Shown: positions 25,881-35,799, numbered from the stretch's first letter. The stretch: DNA of 64,000 bases from Palsa-504 sp963800415 (GCA_963800415.1 CAWDBS010000077.1:5025-69024), one strand, 5' to 3'. Notes: generated by a model not told the origin, from the sequence alone. Translations and numbers: made by a program.

Positions 25881-27018
25881 TCAGCTCATCACTGGACGCG
25901 GATGACGGTAGCCGGTCTCCGAACCGGGGGCGACGAAACTCAGCGTGTTGTGCGTGCACGGCGGGCAGTCCGGTCCCAGCGGTGCCCCGTGGCTGGCCGC
26001 GACGTCCGTCGCGCGCAGGTAGGTCTCCTCCAGTTCGGCGGCCCCGGACGGCTTGCGGTCGCGCAGCGGCGTGGCCGGGTCGGGCCGGAACGGGCTCAGC
26101 ACCGGGACACCCCCCCCCGTTCGGCGATGGCGGCCACGCCGGCCAGCGTCATTTCCATCGGTTCGAGGCCGACCATTAGCATGGAGCGGACGCGCCCCGG
26201 GCCGAGCGCGGCCGCCGCCTGCTCGATGTAGTCGAGGTAGAAGGCCAGTCCCTGGTTGTATTTGTGCCGCATCAGCTCCTTGGCACTGCGATTCGCTGAA
26301 CACCTCGATGTTGATCGAGATCTCGTTCAGGCCCAGTTTGTCCAGCTCCGGCAGGTCCAGCAGGCCAGGCAGCGGCACCATCATGATGTCGACCGGGATG
26401 CCGGGGAACTCGAGCAGCACCCGCCGGTAGAGCTCGCGCATGAAGTCGAAATCGGGACGTTTCGGCGTGCCGCCGGAGATGAGCAGGTGGTGTGCGGGCT
26501 GACGTACGTCGGAAAGCGCGATCCGGGCGGCCTTGCAGCAGGGCGTCGATCGGTTTGGTGCCGTAGACGTCGAGCGGATCGTCATAGGGGATGTTCCCGA
26601 AGGTGCACGTCATCGCGCAACCGCGCACGGGCGACAACCGGCCGCGATCACCGTGGGTCACAACGAAGTTGTTGAGCGGGCCGAAACTTTCCACTTGGCC
26701 GTGATAACCCGGCGGTGACCAGAACCTCGCCGGACTGGCCAGCCCGGCGCCGTGCACCAGGAACCCGTCCATGCCGTAGTCGAGGAAGTACCGCGAGTCC
26801 GAGACGAAGTTGGGGTTGTATTCATTTATCGGCGCGTTAACCCGAACGTTGTCCGCGAGTTCGAGTATCAGGCCGCTTGTGGAGGCATAGTCCGCTGGCG
26901 TCAGGTTGCGGTGTTCGGCGATCTCGTCGAGAGCTTTACGGGCAGGCGGTGAGATCTCGAGTCCTTCGGCGAGCAGCTGGAGCTTCAGCCGCTGAGCCAC
27001 AGTCAACGCGTCTGACAT
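25881..27018 (-). pseudogene. Radical SAM protein, frameshifted, with a missing cluster cysteine
   Basis: Start ATG 27018 (MSDALTVAQRLKLQLLAEG). After about 90 residues comes RGCAMTCTFGNIPYDDPLDV: the first two Fe-S cysteines are kept, but the third position, expected Cys, is Gly (TGC to GGG). A shift near 26540 leads to HHLLISGGTPKRPDFDFMREL and INIEVFSES; one near 26290 and a C9 run near 26112 break it again. The C-terminus has GPDCPPCTHNTLSF, a CxxC that may have bound an auxiliary cluster. ISGGTPK matches the glycine-rich SAM-binding strand. Inactive by several criteria. The specific family is not recognised. Confidence 0.8.
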
Positions 27019-27100
27019 TTGCCTCAGTCCGAACATGCCGCTAGATAATAGTGGACAGGCTGCTGCGCCACTTGTCCATGCCAGCGGGGGAGGAAGTTGC

Positions 27101-27867
27101 ATGCTCCGGCCTGACCCCAGTCCCGGTGACGAGGAACGGCAGGGAATCATCGCCGCGATGCTCGCCCGGCGAAGCATCAGGAAGGATTCGATCACCGGCC
27201 GATTCCCGGCACGATCATGCGCGAGATCGTCCGCTGCGGCCTGGCGGCGGCCCCGTCATCCAAGAACGCTCAGCCGTGGCGGATGCACGTGGTTACCGAC
27301 CGGGCGATCCTGGCCGCCATGGCCAACGCGGTCGAGCAGGCCAAGGGGGCGGACGAGTACGTGCCGCACGACCCGGCGACGGGCCAGCCCCGGCCTGCCC
27401 ACGTATCGACAGTCAGGGAGTCGGCGCAGGTGCTGCGGGACGTGTCTGCGGCGATCTTCATGGAGAACCGCGGCTTGTTCAGCAACGGCAGGTCCGCGCT
27501 GGCCAGCGCGACCCGTCCGGCGCTGGCTGGGTCCCTGGTCGGCTTCGGCCTCGAGATGGCTGGCATCGGCACGGCGATCGAGAACATGTGGCTTGCCGCC
27601 GAGGCACTCGGCGTCCGGATCGCGTTCATGGGCGATGTGGCCATCGCCGAGGATGAAATCTGCCGCCGCCTGCACATCGCCGGCGACCTGGTAGGGGTGC
27701 TCGCCCTCGGCTTCAGCGACGTGCCACCGCCCGCCCGTCGGCAGCGACTCGACGAGCAGGACGCAGACCACGTGCTGTGGCACGAGCCGGAAGCCGATAC
27801 CGGCCAGCGCAACGCCAGCTACCCGCCTTATCTGCTCCGGCGGCCTACAAGATCTCGTACGGGATGA
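27101..27867 (+). pseudogene. Nitroreductase-family protein, one frameshift
   Basis: ATG at 27101 follows GGAGG by eight bases. IIAAMLARRSIRKD is the usual nitroreductase N-terminal FMN-binding R-S-x-R-x-F type segment. Between 27187 and 27215 the frame shifts by one base; after that MREIVRCGLAAAPSSKNAQPW and FGLEMAGIGTAIENMWLAAEALG follow intact to 27867. Nitroreductase-fold enzymes use FMN to reduce or oxidise small molecules or azoles. Divergent from the radical SAM gene with an 82-bp gap, so it is probably part of the same lost pathway. Confidence 0.82.
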
Positions 27868-27955
27868 GATCAAGGCGGCCTTCCCGCATTCGCTCGAGGG
27901 TGAGCAGGAAACCCGACTTCTCGTGCACGAACCTGGCGATGAGGTCGGGAGTCGG
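27845..27955 (-). pseudogene. C-terminal remnant of an unknown protein
   Basis: A minus-strand stretch reads TPDLIARFVHEKSGFLLTLE then RMREGRLDLIPYEIL and stops at 27845. Composition and codon bias look real, but no upstream frame continues it. It overlaps the nitroreductase end by 23 bases in convergent order. I do not recognise the family. Confidence 0.35.
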
Positions 27956-28219
27956 GCCGCAGTCGGATCCGCGCCGGCAATCGAAACCATTTCATTCGCC
28001 GGCGGAGCGCTCGGCGCCTTCGCCGTGGCGTGCCTGGGTAACCGCGGGCATCCCTGACCAGCCTGGTCACGCCGACCAGGCAGCGGCCGGCACATGCCAC
28101 CGGCACCCGCGCTAATACTTTTGCTCCCCTCCCCGTGTACCTAGGCAACCCCCGCTAGTACAGACGCGGCTCCTGGGACCAGCCTGGTCTCCCGCCGGTC
28201 ACGGGAGATGGAGGAAGTC

Positions 28220-28490
28220 ATGATCGAGTTCTACATCGCAGCAGCTGCGCTGCTCGCCGCCGGTACCGCGCTCGGCATCCTGCTGGCAGTCTGCCTGGGG
28301 ATCCGCCGCGAAGAGCGCGACTTCAGCTTCGCCACGGACAGCACCAGCCGGATCGCCCAGGGCGCCCGGCGGCTGACCGGCCTCTACACCCGCGGCCCCT
28401 GCTCACCAGCGACGCAGGGCACCGCCAGCAGAACGCCTGACCCGGCGCTTACACCGGCGGCGGGGCGCGGGGGGGGGGGGCCGGTGACTG
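28220..28490 (+). pseudogene. Small single-helix membrane protein, 3' end disrupted
   Basis: ATG at 28220 follows GGAGG by five bases. One N-terminal helix (FYIAAAALLAAGTALGILLA) and a basic tail with CLGIRREERDFSF and ARRLTGLYTR. I recall similar short proteins in actinobacteria with no known role. A G-run of about 12 bases near 28470 then carries the frame into the next gene without a proper stop, which suggests an indel. It opens a set of four decayed genes. Confidence 0.5.
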
Positions 28491-28549
28491 CCGAACCCGC
28501 TCATCTGGCCCGATCGTCTTTCCGAGCCCTCACCCACAGGAGGCTTCCC

Positions 28550-28800
28550 ATGACGAATTGCTTCATGGCCGGCTCACCGGCCACGCCCGTCCCGCTGCCC
28601 TATCCGCCAGAACTGCCGGAGGGTCTCCGCCCCCAGCCGAGTGTTCTGCTGCTCATCGACGGCGATGCCGTCTCTCACGGCCTGGTGGACGACACGCCCC
28701 TCGACCGCGCCTCGGACCAGCAGATGAGGTCGTGCCTGGAGCTTGTGCACGCCACCGCGACGGCCGTCGACCCGCGGCCGCGCGTCAGGTGCGCCCGGCT
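28550..28800 (+). pseudogene. NYN-like protein fragment
   Basis: ATG at 28550 with AGGAGG six bases upstream. After a Pro-rich leader it reads PSVLLLIDGDAVSHGLVDD, like the first strand of NYN/PIN-type RNases (hhhhDGDN). It then loses frame near 28800 and merges with the lipoprotein gene. The NYN call rests on one motif and is weak. Confidence 0.4.
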
Positions 28801-29945
28801 TCTCCACGGCGGCGACGGCCAGGTGGCTGCTCGCCGCAGCCCTGCTCGCCGCCGCGGTCGCCGCATGCGGGCCCAGCCGGGCACCGCAGTCGCTGATCAT
28901 CGCGGCCACGGCCACCGGCAACGAGCCGGAGCCCACGCTGTCGGCCGAGTATAGCCCAGATGCTGCGCTCGGCCGGCAGCGGGAGTACCGAGGCTACGGC
29001 GTACGTGGTCGCCCCCGGGAGCGGACAGCCGACCGCGATGACCCTGACTCCGCAGCGGGCCGGACGGCCAGGTGGACTTCGGCCCGTCGCGCGGCCAGAC
29101 GCTGAACGCCAACGTCGCGGCTGTGCAGCGGGCGGTCGAGCAGGAGGCCGCGCCGGGGCCCTTCGACCTGCTGACCACCATGGCCGAGGCGTCCAGGGCC
29201 GCTTCGCCGCCGGCCACGCTGATCCTGATCAGCTCCGGGCTTTCCACCGCGGGCGGCCTGGACTTGCGGCAGGTCGGCTGGGATGCCAGCCCGCAGTCGG
29301 TAGCCGCCCAGCTGAAAGCCCGCGGGCTGCTGCCCAGCCTGGCCGGCTACCACGTGGTCTTCTCCGGGCTGGCGGATGTGGCAGGCGGCAACCCGCTCTC
29401 CCGCTACCGCAGCGCACCACGCTGACCGACTACTGGCTGGCCATCTGCCAGGCCAGCGGCGCGAGTTCCTGCACGGCGGACGAGATGGCCCGGCCGGATC
29501 CGCCTTCGCACAGCACGATCCCGGTCCCCGTGGTACCCGTCCCCGCCGTGGCCAGCGTGCGCGGCCCCGGCGGGGTCATCACCACCAGCCTGCCCGGCGC
29601 GCTGCTCTTCCAGTTCAACAGCGCGACCCTCGGTCCCGGCGGCGACAGCGTCCTGGCGCCCATCGCCGACCAGGCCCGCCGCCAGCACCTGCGGGTGGCG
29701 ATCACCGGGCACGCGTCCCCCGATGGCGGCACCGTTGCCTACAACATCAGCCCTGTCCGTCCGAAGGGCGAACGCGGTCCGCGACCGCCTCACCGCCCTT
29801 GGCCTGCCCGCGGGCCAGATCGGCTCAGGTGACAGGTGTCGGCACCGCCGGCGAGCCGCCGAACGCCTGCCTCAGGCAGGGACACCTGGACGAGGCCAGC
29901 TGCGCGGCAACTGCGCCGTGTGGTCGTCATCCTGTCCACCGGCCT
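28760..29945 (+). pseudogene. OmpA-domain lipoprotein, multiply frameshifted
   Basis: Signal segment WLLAAALLAAAVAACGPS carries a lipobox (A-A-C at about 28868). A middle region follows in two further frames: DLLTTMAEASRAASPPATLI and LISSGLSTAGGLDLRQVGWD. TLTDYWLAICQASGASSC then leads to the OmpA C-terminal domain: LLFQFNSATLGPGGDSVLAP, VAITGHASPDGG and LSVRRANAVRDRLTALGLPA, finally CLRQGHLDEASCA and LRRVVVILS. At least five frame changes. OmpA domains bind peptidoglycan; in a monoderm the lipid anchor would hold it on the cell membrane. Confidence 0.75.
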
Positions 29946-29979
29946 TGGTCAGCCCTTAAGTAACCCGGAGGAGAACACC

Positions 29980-31300
29980 ATGAGAACACGCACCACACCG
30001 ACGGGCAGCTGCCCGTCACCTCCCGACCGAACCTCACCGTCGTCCCGCATGCCGAAGAAGGCGCTCCGGCGGCCCGGCTGCGGCGCAGCCTCAGCCGGGT
30101 CATGCGCAGGCGCCGGGTCCCCCGGCGCGCCGTCCTGCGCTCGCTGGTCATCGAGCAGATCCTCATCGGGCGCCAGCGCGAGGCCAGCACCACCAGCTAC
30201 GCCGAGAACGTCACCCGCGGCTCTGGGCAAGGCGGCTGGTGAGCGCGCGCTCGAGCAGGACCAACCGCATCCTGGACCGGCTGGCCGGCCGAGCCGACCG
30301 GCTGCAGGGCCGAACAGGCCAGGCTGCGCACCAGGGCCGGATACCGCCAGGGCGACCTGGTCGCAGCATCCCGACGGCGGCGTGCAGACCGTCGCCGGGA
30401 CCGTCGGCGACCAGGACAGGCAGCGCGACCGAGATCGCGGCCGACATCGAAGCCCGGCTCGCGCAGGCACCGGCGGCTGCCCAAGACCCTGCGGCGGGTG
30501 CCCGTCTTCATCCTCATCGCCGACGCGCTGCTGCTGCTCTACTTCTTCTCCGGGGTGACGAACGTCGACTGGACGAGCCCGCTGTCGGCCGCCCTGATCT
30601 TCGCCGATCATGCTGGCGGCCATGGTCACGGGCATCAGTTTCGTCTTCTTCCACCTGGCCGGTGATCGGCTGCAGCAGTACAAGAACAACGCCGGCACTG
30701 TCCCGCTGCGCGGCCTGGACGAGGCTCACCGTGGTGATGGTAGGGCCTGGCCCTGGCCGCCATGGCCGTCCTCGCGGCGCTGATGTACTTCCGGATGCAC
30801 GCCGAAGTCATCAACGCGCTCGGGCCGTCCGCGGGCACGACCGCCATCATCATCGGTCTCGCGCTCGCTACGGTCAGCGTCCTGGCCAACACCATGGTCA
30901 TAGGCGTGCACGCGCTGGACGGGTCGACCCGAGGCCGACCGGCTGGACGCCCTCGGGGGCGCGGCAGGCAAGGACCGCTGAGCGAGGAACGCCGGCTGAA
31001 CCGAGAAGGCGGACACTCTGGATCAGGAGCTCGCGGTGCTGGTCCAGGAAGGCCGAACGGGCCGCCGCGCCGGGGCATCACCGAGGCCGGGCGGCAGCGC
31101 GCCGCCTCGGACCAGCTCATCAACGCCGGCCGGGCCATCCACCAGGGCGTAGGCCCGCTCAGTGAGCCTGCCGTCGACCCCAACGGCCAGGATGGCGTCC
31201 TTGGCTACCGCCGGACCGAAACCACCCCCGAGGTCGACAAACGGCCGATGCGGCTCTGCCTGGAGCACGTCAGTACACCGCTGCCGGGCGAGCAGAGCCG
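29980..31300 (+). pseudogene. Membrane protein gene(s), multiply frameshifted
   Basis: Starts at 29980 after GGAGGAG. The first part (one base out of the start frame) reads HTDGQLPVTSRPNLTVVPH then RVPRRAVLRSLVIEQILIG. After a poorly conserved helical part come at least four membrane helices split over frames: VPVFILIADALLLLYFFSG, ALIFAIMLAAMVTGISFVFF, LALAAMAVLAALMYFRM and TTAIIIGLALATVSVLANTM. It may be one or two former genes. Function unknown; it follows the OmpA lipoprotein, suggesting an envelope complex. Confidence 0.5.
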
Positions 31301-31418
31301 CTGACCCGGTCAGCCCGGCCGCTCCGCAACAGCCCGCCGACCTTAGCAGCCGCCGCCCTGCGGGGCCACGACGTAGTCCGGCCCCGCGGGCCAGTGCTGC
31401 ACTGTGGTCAGCGGCACG

Positions 31419-32542
31419 CTAGGCCGCGAGCGCGGCCTGCACGACACGGCCTAGCGGCCAGGAGCCGGTCCTCCCCGCCGGGCGGGCCGATGAGCTGCAA
31501 GGACGCTGGCATGCCCGGCGGGGCCGCCGGGCACCGGCAGGGCGAGCGCGGGCAGGCCGGCCAGGTTAGCCGGATGGTGAGCACGGTAAGCGGCATGCCT
31601 CGCTTGCCGATCAGCGGCGGCGGGCCCACCAGCGTCGGCAAGGCGAAGCAGAGGATGGCGGCCCAGCATTCCGGTGAACCACTCGCGTACGGCCTGCCTG
31701 GCACGGTTCGCGGCGGCCAGGTCATCGCCAGTGATCGCGGCTGACTTGGCCATGTTGCGCTGAATGTGTCGACTCAGCCGCCCGAACTGCGGCATCAGGT
31801 ACTCGTTCACCTGATAGGCCTCGGCGTCGATGATCAGGTTCGCGGCGCGATTCGCCGCGGAGAGGTCGAAACCGGGGACGTCAGCGCTCCTGACACCCGC
31901 GGCGGTGAGAGCAGCGTCGACCGCGCTGTCGACCATGGGGTCGATCGCCTGGCCAGCGCCGACCTCGGGACGCAACCGGCCGACCGCCAGCTCGCAGGAC
32001 GTGGCCATGAAGCCCGGCTCGAGCAGCCGCATCCCGAGTTCCAGCGCGTTAACGTCCGCGCCCAGCAGGCCAACGGTGTCCATGGACGGTGCCAGCGGGT
32101 AGATGCCATCGGCCGGTATGCGGCCCCACGTTGTCTTCAGGCCGGCGACCGCGCAGCACGCGGCGGGGATCCGCACTGAGCCGGCTGTGTCGGTGCCCAG
32201 CGCGGTATCCGCCTCCCCCACCGCCACTGCCACCGCTGAGCCGCTCGATGAGCCGCCCGGCAGCCGCCCGGGATCGACCGGGTTCACCGGCGTGCCCGAC
32301 CAGTAATTCACTCCGCCGGCCGACCAGCACAGCTCAGTCAGGTTGGTTTTGCCAACGATCCTGGCTCCCGTCCGCCGGACTGCAGCCACCACGGCCGCGT
32401 CCCTGGCCGCCGGGCTGGCCTGATCCGCGATCACCTCGCAGCCGACCGTCGTGGGCAGGCCCTCGATGTCGATGCAGTCCTTGACCGCCAGCCGCGGGCC
32501 GTCTCCCGGCACGTCCAGCCGCACTATCCAGGTGGGGTCCAT
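31419..32542 (-). pseudogene. Amidase signature family enzyme, 3' part frameshifted
   Basis: ATG at 32542 (MDPTWIVRLDVPG). The Ser-Ser-Lys triad region is complete: LAVKDCIDIEG (Lys), LPGGSSSGSAVAVAVG and DTAGSVRIPAA (two Ser). Frame is intact to about residue 300; near 31690 it shifts, and LPTLVGPPPLIGKRG, GLPALALPVPGG and LQLIGPPGGEDRLLA lie in alternating frames to GRVVQAALAA-stop at 31419. At least three indels in the last 270 bp. The active site is present, but the C-terminal fold is lost. It would hydrolyse an amide; substrate unknown. Confidence 0.82.
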
Positions 32543-32801
32543 CGGGCAATTGTCCCCTACCGGAGGCGGCCGCCCGGGCCCGCGCAGAACCACTGGGTGC
32601 GGGCTACCTGGCCGCCGGGCAGGGGCCGGACGCGGTACGCGGGATGCGAACCCGGCGAACCTGAACGCCTTAAGCGGACCTTCAGGAAACTTACGGCTTA
32701 ACGGAGGGTAACCCTCGGCTCCCCTCAAGGTCCGGAGCCGATTATCGGAACGTAACGGAAGGACGAGGCCGCGGAGCGGCACGAAGTTGAGGGCACAACC
32801 C

Positions 32802-34139
32802 ATGAGCCAGACCTACGACCCCAACGATTCAGAGCACGGCCAAGGCTACGTGGCCGGACCCGGTTTCGCCAGCGGAGCCGGTTACCCTGGTGGCTATCCA
32901 GGCGGAGCCGGTTTTGCCAGCGAGCCGCCGCCGCCTCCGCGGCGGCCGAACCACAAGCGCCGGCTGATCGCCACCGGCGCGGTCGCGCTCGCCGCGGGCG
33001 CTGCCGCGGGCGGAGTGCTTGGCAACCTGAACCCGACCTCGGTCGGAACGGCCACCGCCACCTCGAAGACTGTGCTTTCCACCAGCCAGATCGCGTCGCG
33101 GGTGGACCCCGGGCTGGTCGATGTCGTGTCTACGCTCGGCGATCAGCAGGCCACCTCAGCCGGCACCGGCATCGTGCTGACCTCGAACGGCGAGGTGCTG
33201 ACGAATAACCACGTGATCGATGGCGCCACGTCCATCAAGGTCACCGATGTCGGCAACGGCCGCACCTACACGGCCAAGGTCGTCGGGTACGACGCCACCC
33301 AGGACGTCGCGGTGATTCAGTTGCAGAACGCGTCCGGCCTCACCACCGCTAGCCTCGGCGACTCCTCAACGGTACAGACTGGTGACAGCGTCGTCGCGCT
33401 CGGCAACGCCGGCGGCAAGGGCGGCACTCCGTCGGTCGCCGCGGGCACGGTCACCGCCCTGAACCAGTCGATCACCGCGTCGGACGAGGGTTCCGGGAAC
33501 AGCGAGCAGCTCACCGGGCTGATCGAGACCAACGCGAACATCCAGCCGGGCGACTCGGGCGGTTCGCTGGTCAACTCCTACGGCCAGGTGATCGGCATGG
33601 ACACCGCGGCCTCCTCGGGGACCCAGCTCCAGTCCCAGTCCGGCCAGACCGCCGTGCAGGCCTACGCGATCCCGATCAACGAGGCGACTTCCATCGCCAA
33701 GCAGATCGAGGCAGGCAGCGCCTCGGCCAACGTTCACATCGGTGCCACCGCCTTCCTCGGCGTGGAAACCCAGCCCGCGAGCCAGGGCTCAGGCAGCGGT
33801 TTCGGGGGCTCCGGCGGCTCCGGCGGCTTCGGTGGCTCCGGGGATTCCGGCGGCTTCGGCGGCTTCGGGGGCAGCCAGGGCAGCCAGGGCAGCCAGGGCA
33901 GCAGCTCAACCGGTGTGACGATCGCCGGTACCTTGTCCGGATCTCCGGCCGCCAACGCCGGCCTGACCGCAGGAGACGAGATCACCTCGGTCGGCGGCCA
34001 GTCGGTCTCCTCGGCCCAGGACATCGCGCAGGTACTGGTCAAGTACCACCCCGGCGACCAGATTTCGATCAGCTGGGTGGACCAGTCCGGCCAGTCGCAA
34101 ACCGCGAACGTGACCCTGGCGAGCGGCCCCGCGGCCTAG
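32802..34139 (+). CDS. HtrA/DegP-type membrane-anchored serine protease with PDZ domain
   Basis: 445 residues from the ATG at 32802. Residues 1-50 are Gly/Tyr/Pro-rich and cytoplasmic; 55-72 form one membrane helix. The trypsin-like domain has H137 (NNHVID), D168 (DATQDVAVIQL) and S252 (QPGDSGGSL). A Gly/Ser/Phe-rich linker (about 325-365) leads to a PDZ domain (about 368-440, with GSPAANAGLTAGDEI). Such proteases degrade or sense misfolded proteins outside the membrane. It stands alone and is followed by a strong hairpin terminator. The upstream region 32690-32800 is comparatively A-rich and likely promoter. Confidence 0.93.
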   Translation: MSQTYDPNDSEHGQGYVAGPGFASGAGYPGGYPGGAGFASEPPPPPRRPNHKRRLIATGAVALAAGAAAGGVLGNLNPTSVGTATATSKTVLSTSQIASRVDPGLVDVVSTLGDQQATSAGTGIVLTSNGEVLTNNHVIDGATSIKVTDVGNGRTYTAKVVGYDATQDVAVIQLQNASGLTTASLGDSSTVQTGDSVVALGNAGGKGGTPSVAAGTVTALNQSITASDEGSGNSEQLTGLIETNANIQPGDSGGSLVNSYGQVIGMDTAASSGTQLQSQSGQTAVQAYAIPINEATSIAKQIEAGSASANVHIGATAFLGVETQPASQGSGSGFGGSGGSGGFGGSGDSGGFGGFGGSQGSQGSQGSSSTGVTIAGTLSGSPAANAGLTAGDEITSVGGQSVSSAQDIAQVLVKYHPGDQISISWVDQSGQSQTANVTLASGPAA

Positions 34140-34198
34140 GGGCGGGCAACCCTGCAAGCCCGCCCCTACGGTAGCTAGCACCGCTAGCCAGCACCGAG

Positions 34199-34232
34199 CC
34201 AGTGATCCCCGGCTACCCCCGGGGATCACTGG
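34199..34232 (+). terminator. Hairpin terminator after the HtrA-type protease
   Basis: Perfect 14-bp stem CCAGTGATCCCCGG / CCGGGGATCACTGG with a six-base loop (CTACCC), followed by TTTCG. It lies 60 bp after the stop codon. Intrinsic-type hairpin; the T-run is short, as is usual in high-GC actinobacteria. Confidence 0.8.
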
Positions 34233-34352
34233 TTTCGCCGTCCTATCAACCGGCCCGGGCGTCACACCGCGGAAGCGCGGAGCCGGCGCAGAACCGATGC
34301 ACCCACTCGTTCGGGATAAAAATGATATGAGGCCGACGAGAGGAAAGAACGG

Positions 34353-35339
34353 GTGCGCGCAGCGAGACTCCACGCGGTGGGCGACCTGCGCATGGCGGAC
34401 GAGCCGGCGCCGGACGCAGGGTCCGGGATGAGCCTGGTCCGGGTTACCGCGGTCGGCATCTGCGGCTCTGACCTGCATTGGTGGGACGAGGGTGCGATTG
34501 GCGACGCCAAGCTCACGCACCCGCTCGTGCTCGGCCACGAGGGTGCGGGGGTGATCGCCGACGGGCCGCGGCGCGGCCAGCGGGTGGCGATCGACCCGGC
34601 CATCCCGTGCGAGACGTGCCGGGCCTGCCGGGACGGCTACCGGAACCTGTGTTACCGGATCAAGTTCTCCGGCCACGGCGAGACCGACGGCATGCTGCGC
34701 GAGGTCATGGCCTGGCCGACGGCCTTGCTGCATCCGCTGCCAGACCGAGTCTCCGACGCCGACGGCGCCATGCTCGAGCCGCTCGGGGTGGCGATCCATT
34801 CCGCCGACCTGGGGCACCTGCCGTTCGCCGGGACAGCCGCGGTAATCGGCTGCGGGCCGATCGGGCTGCTGCTCATCGGTGTGCTGAAGGCGGCGGGCGC
34901 GAGTTCGGTGCTGGCGGTCGAACCGCTGGCGCACCGGCGGGAGGCGGCCGCGCGGCTGGGGGCGGACCAGGTCTTCGATTCCGCCGCGGGCCTGGACGAG
35001 GCCGCGGTGGACGTGGCGTTCGAGGCGGCGGGCAACGACGAGGCGGTCGGGCTGGCCATGGCCTCGGTGCGGCCCGGCGGGCGGGTGGTGCTGGCCGGCA
35101 TCCCGGGCGACGACGTCATCAGGTTCGGGGCCTCGCTCGCGCGGCGCAAGGGGCTGACGATGGCGATGGTGCGGCGGATGAACGAGGTGTACCCGCGGGC
35201 GATCAGCCTGGCCGAACGGGGGGTGGTGGACCTCAGCTCGGTGGTGACGAGCCGGTTCGGGCTCGCCAAGGTCCGGGAGGCATTCGCGGACGGCGCCCGG
35301 CGCACCGGGCTGAAGGTGATCGTCGAGCCGCAGCACTGA
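34353..35339 (+). CDS. Zinc-dependent medium-chain dehydrogenase, sorbitol/idonate type
   Basis: 328 residues. Catalytic zinc ligands in ICGSDLH and GHEGAG. The structural zinc loop is CETCRACRDGYRNLC with four cysteines. Rossmann signature AAVIGCGPIGLLLIG. GSDLHWW and the overall length match L-idonate/sorbitol/threonine dehydrogenase relatives, which oxidise a polyol secondary alcohol with NAD(P). GTG at 34353 follows GAGAGGAAAG. Its stop lies in the first unit of a 15-bp tandem repeat. Nearby glycosidase genes agree with a role in sugar use (inference). Confidence 0.9.
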   Translation: MRAARLHAVGDLRMADEPAPDAGSGMSLVRVTAVGICGSDLHWWDEGAIGDAKLTHPLVLGHEGAGVIADGPRRGQRVAIDPAIPCETCRACRDGYRNLCYRIKFSGHGETDGMLREVMAWPTALLHPLPDRVSDADGAMLEPLGVAIHSADLGHLPFAGTAAVIGCGPIGLLLIGVLKAAGASSVLAVEPLAHRREAAARLGADQVFDSAAGLDEAAVDVAFEAAGNDEAVGLAMASVRPGGRVVLAGIPGDDVIRFGASLARRKGLTMAMVRRMNEVYPRAISLAERGVVDLSSVVTSRFGLAKVREAFADGARRTGLKVIVEPQH

Positions 35340-35405
35340 CCGCTTATGGACTGACCGCTTATGGACTGACCGCTTATGGACTGACCGCTTATGGACTGAC
35401 CGCTA
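35336..35405. repeat. 15-bp tandem repeat after the dehydrogenase gene
   Basis: Four exact units of CTGACCGCTTATGGA plus a partial fifth (CTGACCGCTA). The first unit includes the stop codon TGA of the dehydrogenase, and the array ends 11 bp before the next start. Each unit carries a TGA and an ATG overlapping as ATGGACTGA. Confidence 0.95.
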
Positions 35406-35415
35406 AGGTGGGCGC

Positions 35416-35799
35416 ATGCGCTCGGCCCGGCTCGCGGTGATCCTCGACTGCTGCTGCGTGCTGGTGTTCGTGATCATCGGCCGGGCCAGCCACACCAAGG
35501 GCGACAGCCTGGCCGGCATCGCGTCGACGGCGGGGCCGTTCCTGGCCGGGCTGGCTGGCGGCTGGCTGGCGGCGCGGGCCTGGCGGCGCCCGCTAGGGCT
35601 CTGGCCAGCCGGGGTGAGCGCGTGGCTCGGCGCGGTGGCCCTGGGCATGGTGTTGCGGGTGGTGTCCGGGCAGGGCACCGCGTTCGCGTTCATCCTGGTC
35701 GCGCTGGCGTTCCTCGGCCTGTTCCTGCTCGGCTGGCGGCTGCTGGCCCGGCTAGGCGCCAGCCGACTTGCCTGCCGGGCCGCCCTCAGGCGCGGATAG
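35416..35799 (+). CDS. DUF3054 family membrane protein
   Basis: 127 residues with four membrane helices: AVILDCCCVLVFVII, GIASTAGPFLAGLAGG, WLGAVALGMVLRVV and FAFILVALAFLGLFLLGW. IGRASHTKGDSLAGI after helix 1 is typical of DUF3054, a small actinobacterial membrane family of unknown function. ATG at 35416 follows AAGGTGGG. Separated from the dehydrogenase only by the tandem repeat, so co-transcription is likely. Confidence 0.85.
   Translation: MRSARLAVILDCCCVLVFVIIGRASHTKGDSLAGIASTAGPFLAGLAGGWLAARAWRRPLGLWPAGVSAWLGAVALGMVLRVVSGQGTAFAFILVALAFLGLFLLGWRLLARLGASRLACRAALRRG

Noticed and set aside
33906..35336. A 476-codon minus-strand frame over the protease end and the dehydrogenase
   Set aside because: Shadow of two real plus-strand genes.
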